Assembly (NCBI GenBank): GCA_010094045.1
Contig: ML986822.1
Span: 1 to 39,276, forward strand
Source: Lojkania enalia
Lineage: Eukaryota; Ascomycota; Dothideomycetes; Pleosporales
Reading direction: 5' to 3'
Length of the DNA stretch: 39,276 bases
Positions within the stretch are counted from its first letter, which is position 1, and each line of letters opens with the position of its first letter. Below are positions 10,049 to 20,257 of the stretch, piece after piece. Position numbers and translations under genes: made by a program. The notes beneath the pieces were generated by a model that ran no database searches, was not told the origin of the DNA, and worked only from the letters and a program-made list of their open reading frames with translations.

Positions 10049-11593
10049 ATGATGGAACTGATTAACAACAAAGTCCCAGCGGCCTCTTTACCGGCTGAGA
10101 AGCGTCAGATCCAAATTCACAATCTCCCCGAAGAATTGCTGGACGTCATTCTCCAGTATGTCAAGACATCCGCCTCTACCGGACAGTTCTGGGATTGCTT
10201 CAGGACCTGTAGACAATGGCACCGAATTGGACTCGGCGTCCACGGAAACCTAGAATTGTCCATGTTAGCAATTCTCGAATCTGGGACGCGTCGTCATAAG
10301 ATGATGCAAGAGGACCCGGAAATGAACATTAAAATTGTAACAAACTTCGCAATCCATCTACCGTCCCGGCTATGCCTATCTGTACTCCGAGCCCTGACGG
10401 TATACGTTATGAATGCCCGCATTGCTAGCCCTTTCAACCCCAATAAGAAAGATTTCTTCGGCTCACTTGCAGACACATTCAAGACTACTAAGAAGCTATC
10501 TTCTTTCTCTCTGAAGTTTGCGGATGACGGTTGGGACTTTCCTTTCACAGATGTTCCAGCAATCTCAGAGACCCAACTTGCAAGACTAGTTTCTGCCCTT
10601 CCTAGTACCGTAATCAATCTCGAAATCGACACTGCTGGAGCCGATTTACCCCGAAGCGAAGAAATGCTAAAGGTCAATCCTGACAATTATCTTTGCTACC
10701 TGATTGGCAAGATCTTCCCCCGCTTACAACATGTTCGACTGCGCGCAGCACATGTTTGTCAAGCACTCCTCGAATCCGGGCTTAACTTCGATCCTTCTTG
10801 TTGCACTAAAGCGTACTGCGGTGTTCGCCGTCATATACAGTCCTGCCAAATCACATTTTCGTGGGCTCTACGTACTCTGAGTGTCTGGATGCCAATCAAG
10901 GAGGACGAAAGGAGCAGCAGTTTCATTCAAGCCGCGAAGGTCCTAACCGAACACTGTGCTTGCCATAGCCCTATTATCAGGTTAGTCTATCAGGAGCATA
11001 TTCTTAGATCCACTCGGAGTTCCCATGACTCAATGATCGTTCCTTGCACAAAATTTACCTTAACAATGAAGAGCAACTTCGGCACTGAAGAACAAATTAT
11101 TGGCATTTCAAGTCATAGCCACCGCCCCAGATCGGTCTTTGAGTGGCAAGCTCTTCCATACCGCGAGCACGGAGCTATCTTACGCAGTCCTCGAAGGCAC
11201 TTTCAATTTGGGGAACGTAATCCATACCCCTATATCGCACAATGGTCATTGGAGCATCAACATCGCTGGGTACAAGATGGGCCTTTGAGCTGTCGATACC
11301 CCGCTTATGAAGCCTTAGGGAAGAAGCAGCCCCTTTGGAAGTCCTCATACTGGACTGGAGGGGAGTTTGCATGCCTTTTTCCAAAATGTCAGACGAGGTG
11401 TCCCACACTAGTAGCTCTTCGCGGACATCAAATGTATGCTCACCCTGGGGAACCACATGATCGGACATATCACGGTCCCCACCTATGTCCGACTGTCGGC
11501 TGCCCTAGGGTTGCTCTGCGAGGCTTTTCCAGGAAGGAGGAGATGGAAGAGCATTTGCTAAGTCATCATATGGAACCTTATACCATGGGTTAA
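10049..11593 (+). CDS. F-box-like protein with C-terminal C2H2-like zinc fingers
   Basis: A single exon of 514 aa. Residues about 24-65 (IHNLPEELLDVILQYV, then a W and the CRQWHRIG stretch) look like an F-box, the part that binds Skp1 in SCF ubiquitin ligases. The middle (about 100-300) has leucine-rich segments but no repeat I can name. Near the C-terminus there are two finger-like motifs: C-x4-C with H-x4-H in FACLFPKCQTRC...HQMYAH, and C-x4-C with H-x3-H in HLCPTVGCPR...HLLSHH. I infer a substrate-recognition subunit whose fingers contact a target; the target is unknown. Two ATGs stand in a row (10049 and 10052). The gene is undamaged although it lies 300 bp from a dead transposon. Confidence 0.75.
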   Translation: MMELINNKVPAASLPAEKRQIQIHNLPEELLDVILQYVKTSASTGQFWDCFRTCRQWHRIGLGVHGNLELSMLAILESGTRRHKMMQEDPEMNIKIVTNFAIHLPSRLCLSVLRALTVYVMNARIASPFNPNKKDFFGSLADTFKTTKKLSSFSLKFADDGWDFPFTDVPAISETQLARLVSALPSTVINLEIDTAGADLPRSEEMLKVNPDNYLCYLIGKIFPRLQHVRLRAAHVCQALLESGLNFDPSCCTKAYCGVRRHIQSCQITFSWALRTLSVWMPIKEDERSSSFIQAAKVLTEHCACHSPIIRLVYQEHILRSTRSSHDSMIVPCTKFTLTMKSNFGTEEQIIGISSHSHRPRSVFEWQALPYREHGAILRSPRRHFQFGERNPYPYIAQWSLEHQHRWVQDGPLSCRYPAYEALGKKQPLWKSSYWTGGEFACLFPKCQTRCPTLVALRGHQMYAHPGEPHDRTYHGPHLCPTVGCPRVALRGFSRKEEMEEHLLSHHMEPYTMG

Positions 11594-12592
11594 TCGGTGT
11601 CATTAGCTACAGTATCCTTGATTGCTAGGCAGGCACCTCGATAGTCTCCGGTAATGGTGCTCCTCGATAGCGATAAGAATTATCTTCAATGCAAAGCAAA
11701 GTATCACGAGCCTTCCTAGTGCTCAGTCACGTGTCTAGTCATGTGATCTGCTAGTATAGTCCTATATAGTTCAGGCAGCTCATATAGCTCCTAGAATCAA
11801 CCTTCTTCCTCATCATCTCTCGCATCCCCTCGTGATACAAAGCGTTTTGCTGGATTGCATTCCTTAGAGCATACCGTGTTCTTGTAAAATGGTCCTGAAA
11901 ACCTCGGGCGTTGATGAGATTACTGAGTAGACTTGTTGCATTCGAAGTTGTAAGCTCAGGTCACGTGACTGATGTGCAGCCCTTGACTAAGCAGTCTCAT
12001 GTCCTATATATTCCCCCGCCGTACCTTGACCGAGAGGTCAAGGGAACGCTACAGCACACCATCAATACATCTACCTATACCACCCTATACGGTCTCCACC
12101 CCCTCCTGCTTACAGAAGTTGTGCAATAGCGGGGAGACATTCCTCACGATACTCGCCATCCGTACAGTCACTCCATGTCTACATACTCTCGCTTCAAGGA
12201 ATCGGTACAGATACTAATGGTTCGATAGTAAACGGAAAAATAGTAGCCCAAAAACTAGAAAGCTATTTCTAGGACTGATATCTTGAAAGGGTTTAGTGTA
12301 CGATCCTCACCTCCTGGATCTCCAACTTCAGGACTTCACATGTCCATCGATCTCTACGAAAAACATGGAACATCTATAAATCACTATTACTATGCCGGTT
12401 ACAGGAATAGGAAAGGGAGGTCACGGAGCTTCCACATTCCCAACACCTCTACCACCCCCCCGGCAACGGTGGCGCTAGGTCCTTTGGATCGCAGTCGCCG
12501 TATGCTCGTTCCAGTTTTTGCGAACAGCGTGTCGGTTTTGCCGGGAACCAGAAAGCTTCTCACGGATATTTGGGCCTGAGAAATCGGCAAGC
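11594..12592. other. Intergenic region with a 138-bp palindrome-ended unit
   Basis: About 1 kb with no convincing gene. It includes two CACGTG motifs (near 11730 and 11960) that could be bHLH sites, the palindrome-ended unit at 11701-11838, and several short open frames without family features. The upstream region of the small gene at 12593 is here. Confidence 0.4.
11701..11838. repeat. Small element with 10-bp perfect inverted ends
   Basis: It begins GTATCACGAG and ends CTCGTGATAC, an exact inverted pair 138 bp apart; inside are CCTATATAG and CATATAG stretches. AAA stands on the left and AAA on the right as a possible short duplication. The TG/CA-like ends (right side CTCGTGATACA) and the inner TATA suggest a short solo LTR or an LTR-derived miniature element. 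No second copy is in the window. Confidence 0.4.
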
Positions 12593-12976
12593 ATGTCTCC
12601 ACTGGGCACAGACAAAACAGACATAATGGACGAGAAACCGGATTCTAAAATACCTGCTCACCTCCAAGAAGTGGCATCGCTTATGGATGATATTTACAAA
12701 ACCTTTGCAAAAATGACATTTATTCCAGAAATGTCCATCAAACGTGGTCCGCACACTATTTCCAGCGAACTAACTCAACAATACGAACTCGACCCTATCG
12801 TCATCAAACTAATGGAGATACTCCCGTACGTCGACAGAGAAGAAATCGACGAACGCGTTTTTCTTTATGGGGGCGAATTCATCGATTTCCGGAATGTCGA
12901 GGACCTCGAGCAATCGCGGGATCCGCTGTACTCATCCTGGGAAACCGAAGGCCAACTATCCTTCGTCATCTTCTGA
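12593..12976 (+). CDS. Small protein of unknown function
   Basis: 127 aa from the ATG at 12593; the frame is open from an upstream ATG at 12518, but that extension looks unlike protein. The body is acidic and has IPAHLQEVASLMDDIYKTFA, a RGPHTI motif, LDPIVIKLMEILPYVD, and a YGGEFIDFRN...QSRDPLY end. Similar proteins with RGPH, LMELLPYVD-like and SRDP-like motifs are, as I recall, widespread multi-copy hypothetical genes in filamentous ascomycetes, often near 200 aa. This copy ends early after GQLSFVIF, so it may be C-terminally truncated. Function unknown. Confidence 0.55.
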   Translation: MSPLGTDKTDIMDEKPDSKIPAHLQEVASLMDDIYKTFAKMTFIPEMSIKRGPHTISSELTQQYELDPIVIKLMEILPYVDREEIDERVFLYGGEFIDFRNVEDLEQSRDPLYSSWETEGQLSFVIF

Positions 12977-13588
12977 TAAGTTCAATCCTCATTAGCAAGT
13001 GGCTCCCTCTGCTTCATCCGCAGTGACATTACGATTTGGCGAAGGTAGCTTACGGTCTTAAGAGGGGGTTCTAGATTGAGTCGAAAGGTTTACTTGATAT
13101 CGTTTGCTAGATTAGTTTATATTTTGAGTATTACTTTGGCATTGCTATCTGCGATTTATGTGGAATATATAATTGGGTCAATCATTTAACTATTCACAAT
13201 CTATCCTTGACTCCCACGAGAGAATAGGTAAAAAGCAGAGTGTATACCCACCCATAAGTCCTGAGTATTTAGCCTCCATTCAGATTCAGAAAACCCAATT
13301 TTTACGGCCGTACCATTGATAATTCCTAGACGATAATGTCTCCAAGAAGAAAAGACTAGAATTATTAAGCGCCAAAGTAGTATACACTAGACATTAGTAG
13401 TTCACAGCCTTCTAATGCTAGGTTGATCAATCTACAAGAGACTTATTGTGTGATTTAATGCTTAATCGCAGTGTACATAGATCAAATAGATACGTAACAT
13501 AAATGATTGCTAGCATCAGCGCTATATTCTTTCGCACTGCAAATTAATCTTTCCTTCCTGCTCTAAGCAATTTTGACTTATTAGTAGC
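12977..13588. other. Convergent intergenic region, nothing seen
   Basis: About 610 bp between the 3' ends of the plus-strand small gene and the minus-strand secreted protein gene. It is AT-rich but not RIP-like, with no open frame above 60 codons and no repeat noted. Confidence 0.4.
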
Positions 13589-14498
13589 TTAGTTGAAGCT
13601 AATGTGTACATGGTCCCTAAGTATAAAATTCAGCATAATTATTGTGTCGATTAAAGAACGGATTTGAAATACCAGTGATTCTGAGTAACGTCTCCACGGT
13701 CTTCCATCCCCCTCCAAGATGTCCAAGATTTCACGCCGTCTATTGAAGGGTTCCAGATACGCTGACCCCAGATGACGTACTTGAGATTCAGCGACCCTCT
13801 GTTGTTCATGACCCATTCAGCGATCTGACGGCCTGAGATTGTTGGAGTCTACCAATTGATACATTAGCTTTGACTGACGAAAAGTAGAATGCAAGATGGC
13901 GACATACACCTCCAGCATCAGAGCACATCAGATCGACAGCTTTTCCGCAGCAGTGATCTGAGGTTGGGTTCGCGTTGCAGGCACAAGCACGAGTGCATCC
14001 AATTTCCCTAACCCGACCTGGGAATGCCGCTACAACTTTTTTAGCACCATCGACAGATACCTGCTTGCATCCACCGACGGCGGGGATGGTTGGCGCAGAG
14101 TAACCGCCAAACCCCTGAGCAGAAGACTGGCAGCACTTGAAGCCACTTGGGCCAGGACATAGATTCGAGAGAGATGATGCGGCACAATCGCTCGTCCATC
14201 GACAATTACCCGGGCTTGCGCCACAAGAAGGCTTCGAGCAGCATTTTACATCAGCAGGGTCGCTTGGGCAGGCGCCACTGATGGAGACACCTCCAGAAGA
14301 GGAGCAAGAGGCAGTGGAGACGCACACTCCTAAATTTATATCCGGTATTAGTAATTAGGCCCGTTGACACGGTCGAGTATTTGAAGAAAGATATGGGAAC
14401 CGACCTGCGACGCCATTCGTACCGTAGCAGGGTTCGTTCAAGGCAGCATTGGCAAAATGCGACGCGAGAACGGTAATGAAAATAGACGAAGTCCTCAT
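13589..14498 (-). CDS. Secreted cysteine-rich protein with M15-like (ARB_07466-type) C-terminal domain
   Basis: Model: exons 14498-14405, 14329-13908, 13848-13673 and 13616-13589, giving 239 aa. The introns (75, 59 and 56 nt) are GT-AG with TACTAAT, GCTAAT and GCTGAAT branch-like sites. Residues 1-20 (MRTSSIFITVLASHFANA) form a signal peptide. The N-terminal half has three cysteine-rich blocks ending in CC pairs. The C-terminal half has the family marks DHCCGKAVDLMC, AEWVMNN, YVIWGQRIWN and finally NHWDHVHISF. The His/Asp and HVH residues are those that bind zinc in VanY/M15 peptidases, so a secreted peptidase or wall-active role is inferred. The last motif appears only after removing the 56-nt last intron; read through, it would end as NHWYF. 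The TATA box at 14569 fits this start. Confidence 0.8.
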
Positions 14499-14568
14499 TG
14501 TGAATGCAATAATCTTAAAATTCGATCCGTTGAGCGCGGATTGTAAATCCTGTTGCAATCGTACGAGA

Positions 14569-14577
14569 CTTTATATA
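14569..14577 (-). promoter_or_regulatory. TATA box of the secreted protein gene
   Basis: On the minus strand it reads TATATAAAG, about 70 bp before the start codon at 14498. A TATA this close suits a short leader and a regulated secreted gene. Confidence 0.5.
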
Positions 14578-14579
14578 CA

Positions 14580-15598
14580 TGCCTATTTCAGTAGCATACC
14601 ATCAATACGAGCAGTGATCTCATACGTGGGCAGCAGACGCAAGCTGCGATACCAAGTTCTAGCCATAGATTGGAGGTTGCCGATTGATATGAAACGCACT
14701 GGTCGAATAGGCTTCCATGAGAATACCATGCGAACTTGGCTGTTAGAGAAAACGGAAGCTCGTTAGTACCCGCTCCCGCGTGATCCTCCCGTATATCCCA
14801 TTGATAATCTCAATGTCTGCAGATCTGATCGCTTACTTGCAATTAGCGTTCGTATCCGGACTTGGCTCGTGCCACCACGTACGTCAGTTCCGTTTAATAC
14901 GAGTAAGAATAACGTCCTGGTATCAAACGCGCTAGTTCCAGAATGTCACTGAAATTTCTCTAGGTTAGATACTCCGTGGGCGAAGAGTCTAGAGGTAGAA
15001 ATAGGTCGGTTAGCTCGCATTCTTATATGTTTTCGTGATCGGAAACCGAGCGTAGCCTCGGTTAATCAGAAGGAAAGTAGTTGTTTCGGACAGCTTTAAC
15101 TGGAAATAACTAGCGAGCCTTTCCTTGAAATGTATCCTGTAAAAGACCGTATGAATGCGTGTTTACAGACAGTGTTGCCACAATTGCGAAAGATGCGGCC
15201 TACGTCTTATCATGGTTAATGCTGCACCTATGAATGCGTACTCAGGTCACCAAAAGCTTTTTTAATAGCCAGTCTCTAAAAAAAAAAAAAGGGACGGTAT
15301 CAGTGGCCAGAAGAAAGTCGACATGCCTAGAGCATCATGGAGACATATTTCATTTCGGTCTGGACTCCTCAATCAGCTAGAGGATCCGACGAGTGTGTGG
15401 AAACTATGGTAACGTGAACTACTAAACGATGCTGAATAAAAAATGAAGCACGTATGGCGCCATTTTGGGTTTGGTCTCTCGACCTTCCATTTATTCTCAA
15501 TTCGCCTACACTTGCCAATAATTTGTACGACCCAGGGACTTGCAGATACAAGGTGATGTCGTGACTATGGCGAATAGGCGTTCACTAAGTCGCAGCCA
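14580..15598. other. Gene-poor region, nothing convincing
   Basis: About 1 kb of normal composition upstream of the secreted protein gene. It has a 13-base run of A near 15278 and several short open frames on both strands without family features. I see no repeat ends, tRNA or conserved motif. Confidence 0.4.
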
Positions 15599-15931
15599 TC
15601 ACATGCCCAAGAAAAGCCCTTGTTCAACGCTTGTTTTACCAACTACGGAAATGAAGGGCTCGGATACCTCATTGTTGCCGTCATCAGAGCGCATGAGGCT
15701 AGGACCTTCCGCCCCAACCAACCGAAAACCTGCCAGGAAGATAATAAGTTCTTCATCCTTACCGAGTGCCACGCGCTCTGGCTACCCTCAACAGAAACTG
15801 TCATTTGCAAACCTTCTGATAGTATGGGCGACTTCCGTATACGCGGACGCTTTGTTGATGCTGTCAGTTCTTTCTGCGTCGGACACGCTGGTATCAGAGT
15901 CGCTCGTGTTGGAATCGGTGCCCATTTCCAT
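15599..15931 (-). pseudogene. Relic of an unknown acidic protein with two in-frame stops
   Basis: From ATG 15931 the minus frame reads MEMGTDSNTSDSDTSVSDAE, then AYTEVAHTIRRFANDSFC, then TGA, GGG, TAG, and continues in the same frame with PERVALGKDEELIIFLAGFR and FISVVGKTSVEQGLF to a stop at 15599. The two stops stand as TGT-TGA-GGG-TAG-CCA, which would be C-W-G-W-P with two G-to-A changes. The composition and sense on both sides of the stops look like one protein. I do not recognise the family. Longer open frames on the plus strand here have no protein-like features. Confidence 0.35.
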
Positions 15932-16614
15932 AGTGGCGATTCTGGTTCAAGATAGAAATTTGACGGAATATAATTTAAGAATCCCCTGGTAGCCAAATTC
16001 GCACTAGCGTTTGACAAATGAGTGTTGGCGCATAAGCCGAAGCCTTTGTTGAAAGCCGGTTCATAAACGCTGCACGGAATCACTCTTCTAGTCGGAAACT
16101 ATTTACTTCTTCTGAATTCTCTTGGCACTGAAGAACGGTAGTCTTGAAGAGTTAAAGAGACGTCTAATGCATTCCGTTTTGCGTTTGTTCGTGTACGCTT
16201 CAGAGCATCATTGATCCTCCTGAGATATCCGAAATTCACTACGTCATTACTTAAGTACCCCGACATGAATCATGCTAGGTTGAGTGCCCTCTAGTTTGCC
16301 CCTAAATCGCTGGAGGAGTGGAAATATGGATAGACGAAACATCCGAGCATCTATGGAAGTTGCCGGGGATTGTTAGGAGAGAGGCGGCGGGGAAGTGGAA
16401 CATGCCAAATTTTTATGATGTGTGGGCAAGCAACGCCGAGAATCTGCTTGTCGTTCCTTCATTTTTTGAAGTGCAAGGAATTCTTTGTTGTATTCTTATT
16501 CCTTGAAATAAAGCGCGTGCTCGTCGCCTCCTTCCGCGGCTTTCAATCTACCAGTCTCTACCGATTTCCGTGGCGCCTCTAGAAGATGGTCACAGCGATA
16601 GGAAATAATCATAG
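15932..16614. other. Gene-poor region with a short uncertain frame
   Basis: Mostly unassigned. A 61-codon plus frame at 16318-16506 (MEIWIDETSEHLWKLPGIV start) is somewhat protein-like, but it has no family match that I know and no clear gene context. It may be another relic. Confidence 0.3.
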
Positions 16615-16974
16615 CTATTTTTCGTCCTCTACTTGTTCAAATATTACTCCATGGCGACTATAATAGCCTAGGAGGTTCAAAGGCAGAAGTTCATATTTGT
16701 GCCAGACATAGAAAGATAAGGAACCGATATTGAAACCCGCCATGAAAACTCTGAGCTTAGACTCGCGAATGACAGGGCCGTGGAGCGTGAAGTCGCCAAC
16801 GATGAGGTCGTGGAAGTGCCTTTTGGAAGCGGGCGTGAGCTAGAATGAAATAGAGGATAAAGAAACTACACTATTGATGTCGTGATTGTCTCTAAGAATT
16901 CTAAGAATTTCCTCGATATCTAGAGCGATTTCGCCTAGAGTAGTGCTTGTTACTATTAATGGCACTAAGATCAT
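16615..16974 (-). pseudogene. Relic reading frame with one in-frame TAG
   Basis: From ATG 16974 the minus frame gives MILVPLIVTSTTLGEIALDI, then EEILRILRDNHDINSV, then TAG at 16842-16840 between SISF and LTPASKRHFHDLIVGDF. It then runs LHGPVIRESKLRVFMAGFN and SFYVWHKYELLPLNLLGYYS to a stop at 16615 (119 codons plus the inner stop). CAG to TAG would explain the inner stop. No family is recognised; it could be part of a larger dead gene. Confidence 0.35.
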
Positions 16975-17719
16975 GGAAAAAATAAAAAATCGAAAGGATG
17001 TGAATTGTTCTAGAACATTAGAATATTGGCAGTAGGAAAATTAAAAATAGAAATTAAATTGAGACAAGAATACCTCGCAGTTGAGAACTTAAACTCTAGT
17101 TAGGAAAAGCGCTAAGTTTTCAACCGTATTGTTGAAGCCGACGGGGAGGGACTTCCAAATTTGATTACATTTATATTTAAGGACATCTACAGAGAATAAT
17201 TAATGATTCTCTCTCGTATATCTTGGCTTTAATATGTCTTATTTATGGTTGCGGAGATGGTATGCTCATGAGCTATGAGAACACGTATCAGTAGATAGTA
17301 AATAGAGTTTTTCTTTACACTTACTTCTAGGCCATTCTTTCCCAAAGACCAAGAAAACTTGCCTAATATTTCTTGGCCTACGTTGTACATACGTGAAATA
17401 AGGCGGATATGAGAGTGGAGCTTGAGGAAATTGGGTGTAGTATTGTGCATGCACAAACTATTAGACGCTTTTATCTTATCATTTCACGCGCCTGATTTTT
17501 ACCGAGTCGATTTAAAGCCGTGAACAGATTAACTCATGATGCACAGGCGAGCATTCCTTTGATGACCATCTTTAAATAAATTCGTGCCTAAAATCCAACC
17601 ACGCCACTCCAACGCCACGCCTTATCATGCATCCTTACGATCAGGTCACCCCCCGATTGCTATCCAATGTCCCCCTATCATGAAATAGGGATAAAATTGA
17701 AGATTCATTCGCTCTTATA
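16975..17719. other. Gene-poor region, nothing seen
   Basis: About 745 bp. There are AT-rich stretches, two overlapping minus frames at 17229-17456 that look random, and no motif, repeat end or RNA gene that I can support. Confidence 0.35.
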
Positions 17720-18337
17720 ATGCTTTCCGATCCTGATCGAGGAAAATGGGAAGTGGATCTGCTGCTAAAGTTGCTTCAGCTGGCTAGCACACCTGACTGC
17801 CTTAACATCGGCAAAGCTGTGAAGAAGACCTAGGAAACGATAGGTCGAAGATTAGATCGTTTCGAGGGAGATCGAGTGATGAGAGTGGAAGGCGTATGCC
17901 TGGTAAAGAAAGCATTTGACGAAAGTAACTCTCTCCCTAACGAAAGGGTTAAACTCACCAGTGCCACTCCGGTCCCAAAGACCCTTGAACAAGCAATAGA
18001 CAAAGCCTTTTATGATTAGTAAGCACATGCAACACTCTCGAACAAACCCGCTAAGGATACCATTAACATGCAGTACAGTAGGCTTCCCGATGAGGAGATG
18101 ATCAAAATTGTCGAAGCCTTGATATCACATTTGAGTATAGAAGAGCAAAATAAGATACACGCGTCTCATTTCTTGCAAGCAGCAGAGGTGCTCCGCCTAG
18201 TTTCTACAGGTTTCTTTCGCTTTATTATTGTCACTTTCTTTGGCTCCTCGGCTTTCCTGCTATGGGTAAGGAGAGCAGCACTTTTAGCGCTGAAGTCCTT
18301 TCGCATCTTCTCCAGTGCGTCTTCAACCATTTTCTGA
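17720..18337 (+). pseudogene. Probable broken gene of unknown function
   Basis: From ATG 17720 the frame gives KWEVDLLLKLLQLASTPDCL, then KAVKKT, TAG (17831-17833), ETIGRRLDRFEGDRV, and on to AIDKAFYD. A GT-AG intron at 18019-18078 (donor GTAAGC, branch-like CATTAAC) in matching phase joins it to YRLPDEEMIKIVEALISHLS and NKIHASHFLQAAEVLRL. The TAG would be Trp (TGG) in the sequence KKTWETIG. After LRL the frame turns into a hydrophobic stretch that is probably intron or spurious, so the true end is unknown. A related-looking stretch follows at 18300-18540. Family unknown. Confidence 0.4.
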
Positions 18338-18760
18338 TCGCCTCGAAACCCGACGCAGCTGTCCCCTTTTTAGTTTATATTAAGTACAGACGAGATTTTA
18401 CATATACTTGTCGTTGGCGGGCGCGAAAGTGTTTTGTCGATGCAGGGCGCAGAGTCACAATTGAAGTTTCTGCGGGAGGAAAGACCTTGGGATGTAGTGA
18501 AAGTCGTCGCTGGGCAATCAGTGACTGGTATCACGTGAGGAAACCTTACTCGACCTTAGTCTTTCATATATGCACGTAATGCCCTTTGACAAATTGGATT
18601 ACTTTTGGGAAGAGGGAGTGAATCTGCATCATTTATTAAAATTAGAATGGAGCGGAGAGCTTAGGCAAAGAAGATATTTTATTACCCTTGAATTTTATCG
18701 CCCACGTTGTCATGTATACTATACCTTCTAAACTTAGGCCTAATGGCACGCCTCTAAATA
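18338..18760. other. Region after the broken gene, unresolved
   Basis: A plus frame reaching 18579 contains FLIASKPDAAVPFLVYIKYR and AGRRVTIEVSAGGKT, which look protein-like and might be a last exon of the broken gene upstream; I could not place a splice junction. The remainder up to the F-box gene's stop codon shows nothing. Confidence 0.3.
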
Positions 18761-20257
18761 CTATCCGGAGGTCACTCCTCCAACCCTTTGATCGAATTCC
18801 CGTTTCCAACGGGGCATGAAAGATCTAGGAACACCTTGTGTAGTGAACGCCTCTAAAAGGACTTCATGTTGCTCACACAAAAGCCGTATACTATCCGATT
18901 GCCACTGCCTCATCAACACCCTGCTAAGCCTAGTTAATCTCCGTCTCCTTTGGGGCATTATATCCTTTAGCAAGCAGTGTAAAGCGATGGGGTCGGGATG
19001 TGGGTACTCAGTATTAAGCTCAACGGCGAGAATGCTGGTTGGTAGCATACTTCCAATGCACGGGATATCTGTAAAGGTCCACTGTCTAGCGCCTTCCGGC
19101 AATATCCGGGACATACCTTGCCTTTGGCCACTTTCGACCGGCGGCCCACAAAAGATTTGAACGTCAACTTCAAGGTATTCCAGGTTTGGGAAATTAAGGA
19201 ATGAGGAGGCTCCATTCTCTATCTCGCCGTACAAATCATCGATGGTTATGGCGAGTTCCGTGATACTTTGGCCGCAGTGTCTCGATAGGGTCTCTATGAA
19301 AGCGCCAGGATTCCAGTCGTGCTGGACGCCGTGCCATTTAGTCTGGTGGGAGTACTTGAAAGTCTGGAGACAAGGCGTATGGGATACGAGTGCCGAGAGA
19401 CCCTCGCTATCCATGCAGCAGTACGCTAACTCTACTTTTGTGAGCGGCGATGCAAGATCTTGGTGTCGCCATTGGAAAGGCATTCCTGTGTATCCGTCGT
19501 CTACTGCAACACAGCTGATAGCGTATAGATTCCGCAAGCTCTTTAATACCATGAACGGTTGCAAACATTGCAGGCTGACGCGGTATTCATACCCTTCCGA
19601 GGTGAAGGGAAGAATAGTCTCTAACTTGGACAAGGACATATTGCGATTGTTTCCATTGTTTGCCAGTTCGACAATTGCATCTAGAGCTCTGACGTAGACG
19701 TTATTCTCCATACTTCCCGCATCTTCCCGTGAATCGATGTCTTCCCACGCAGGCGCCAATCGTAGAGTCGTTAAATTTGGCACCTGACTCAGAAGCGTGA
19801 CGATAGGGAAAAGTGAAGTTTCTGTGTCCGGTCCCTCTCGTATTCCACCTTTTACACCCTCCCACCATTCATCTGTGAACGCCAGATTGAAAGGCCGTGA
19901 GCTTAATACCATGTTCTTTATCTTATCCATCGCATTTGGATCATTTCCGATATCATCGTCCGTTCCCATTTCATCGCGTGCACTAGCGTTTAAGTCCCAG
20001 AAATCGAATGACTGGATATACTGTGCTGCGAGGGGATCGTTTGCTATGGCATATAGCGCATTTAGTGAATGCCTTGGACCATAACTGTCGATTACCGAGT
20101 TTCTCCATTGTCGCTTGAGTGCATTGTGGCGCTCGATTTGTGGTGCCGCTCGCGCGTACACGACTTTGCATGTGAGCGCCAAGCTCTCGATACCCGAGGG
20201 GAGCGAAAGCCAAATGATTTCATCCAAAATTTCGAGAGGAAGCTCAAGAAGGCTCAT
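18761..20257 (-). CDS. F-box protein
   Basis: A single exon of 498 aa from the ATG at 20257. I chose this start because the F-box begins right after it (MSLLELPLEILDEIIWLSLP, then LALTCKVVY); the frame stays open upstream to 20392, but that part is not F-box-like. Residues about 1-45 are the F-box. The rest has spaced leucine-rich segments (PNLTTLRLAP, LKSLRNLYAISC, NLEYLEV) as in the leucine-rich or unclassified fungal F-box proteins. It likely recruits a substrate to an SCF ubiquitin ligase; the substrate is unknown. It shares no evident similarity with the F-box protein at 10049 beyond the F-box and has no zinc fingers. Confidence 0.75.
   Translation of the reverse strand: MSLLELPLEILDEIIWLSLPSGIESLALTCKVVYARAAPQIERHNALKRQWRNSVIDSYGPRHSLNALYAIANDPLAAQYIQSFDFWDLNASARDEMGTDDDIGNDPNAMDKIKNMVLSSRPFNLAFTDEWWEGVKGGIREGPDTETSLFPIVTLLSQVPNLTTLRLAPAWEDIDSREDAGSMENNVYVRALDAIVELANNGNNRNMSLSKLETILPFTSEGYEYRVSLQCLQPFMVLKSLRNLYAISCVAVDDGYTGMPFQWRHQDLASPLTKVELAYCCMDSEGLSALVSHTPCLQTFKYSHQTKWHGVQHDWNPGAFIETLSRHCGQSITELAITIDDLYGEIENGASSFLNFPNLEYLEVDVQIFCGPPVESGQRQGMSRILPEGARQWTFTDIPCIGSMLPTSILAVELNTEYPHPDPIALHCLLKDIMPQRRRRLTRLSRVLMRQWQSDSIRLLCEQHEVLLEAFTTQGVPRSFMPRWKREFDQRVGGVTSG

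Noticed and set aside
12518..12592. Earlier start of the small unknown protein
   Set aside because: The 25 extra residues look unlike the rest, and the ATG at 12593 gives the protein-like start.
13589..13816. Separate 75-aa minus-strand protein, or C-terminal truncation of the secreted protein
   Set aside because: Its last residues (DHVHISFN) are the final exon of the secreted protein; the rest of the frame is out of register with the true exon 3.
14449..14766. 105-aa plus-strand frame
   Set aside because: It is antisense to the first exon and promoter of the secreted protein gene, with no motif.
15540..15992. 150-aa plus-strand open frame
   Set aside because: It has no protein-like features, and it overlaps a minus frame that reads better despite two stops.
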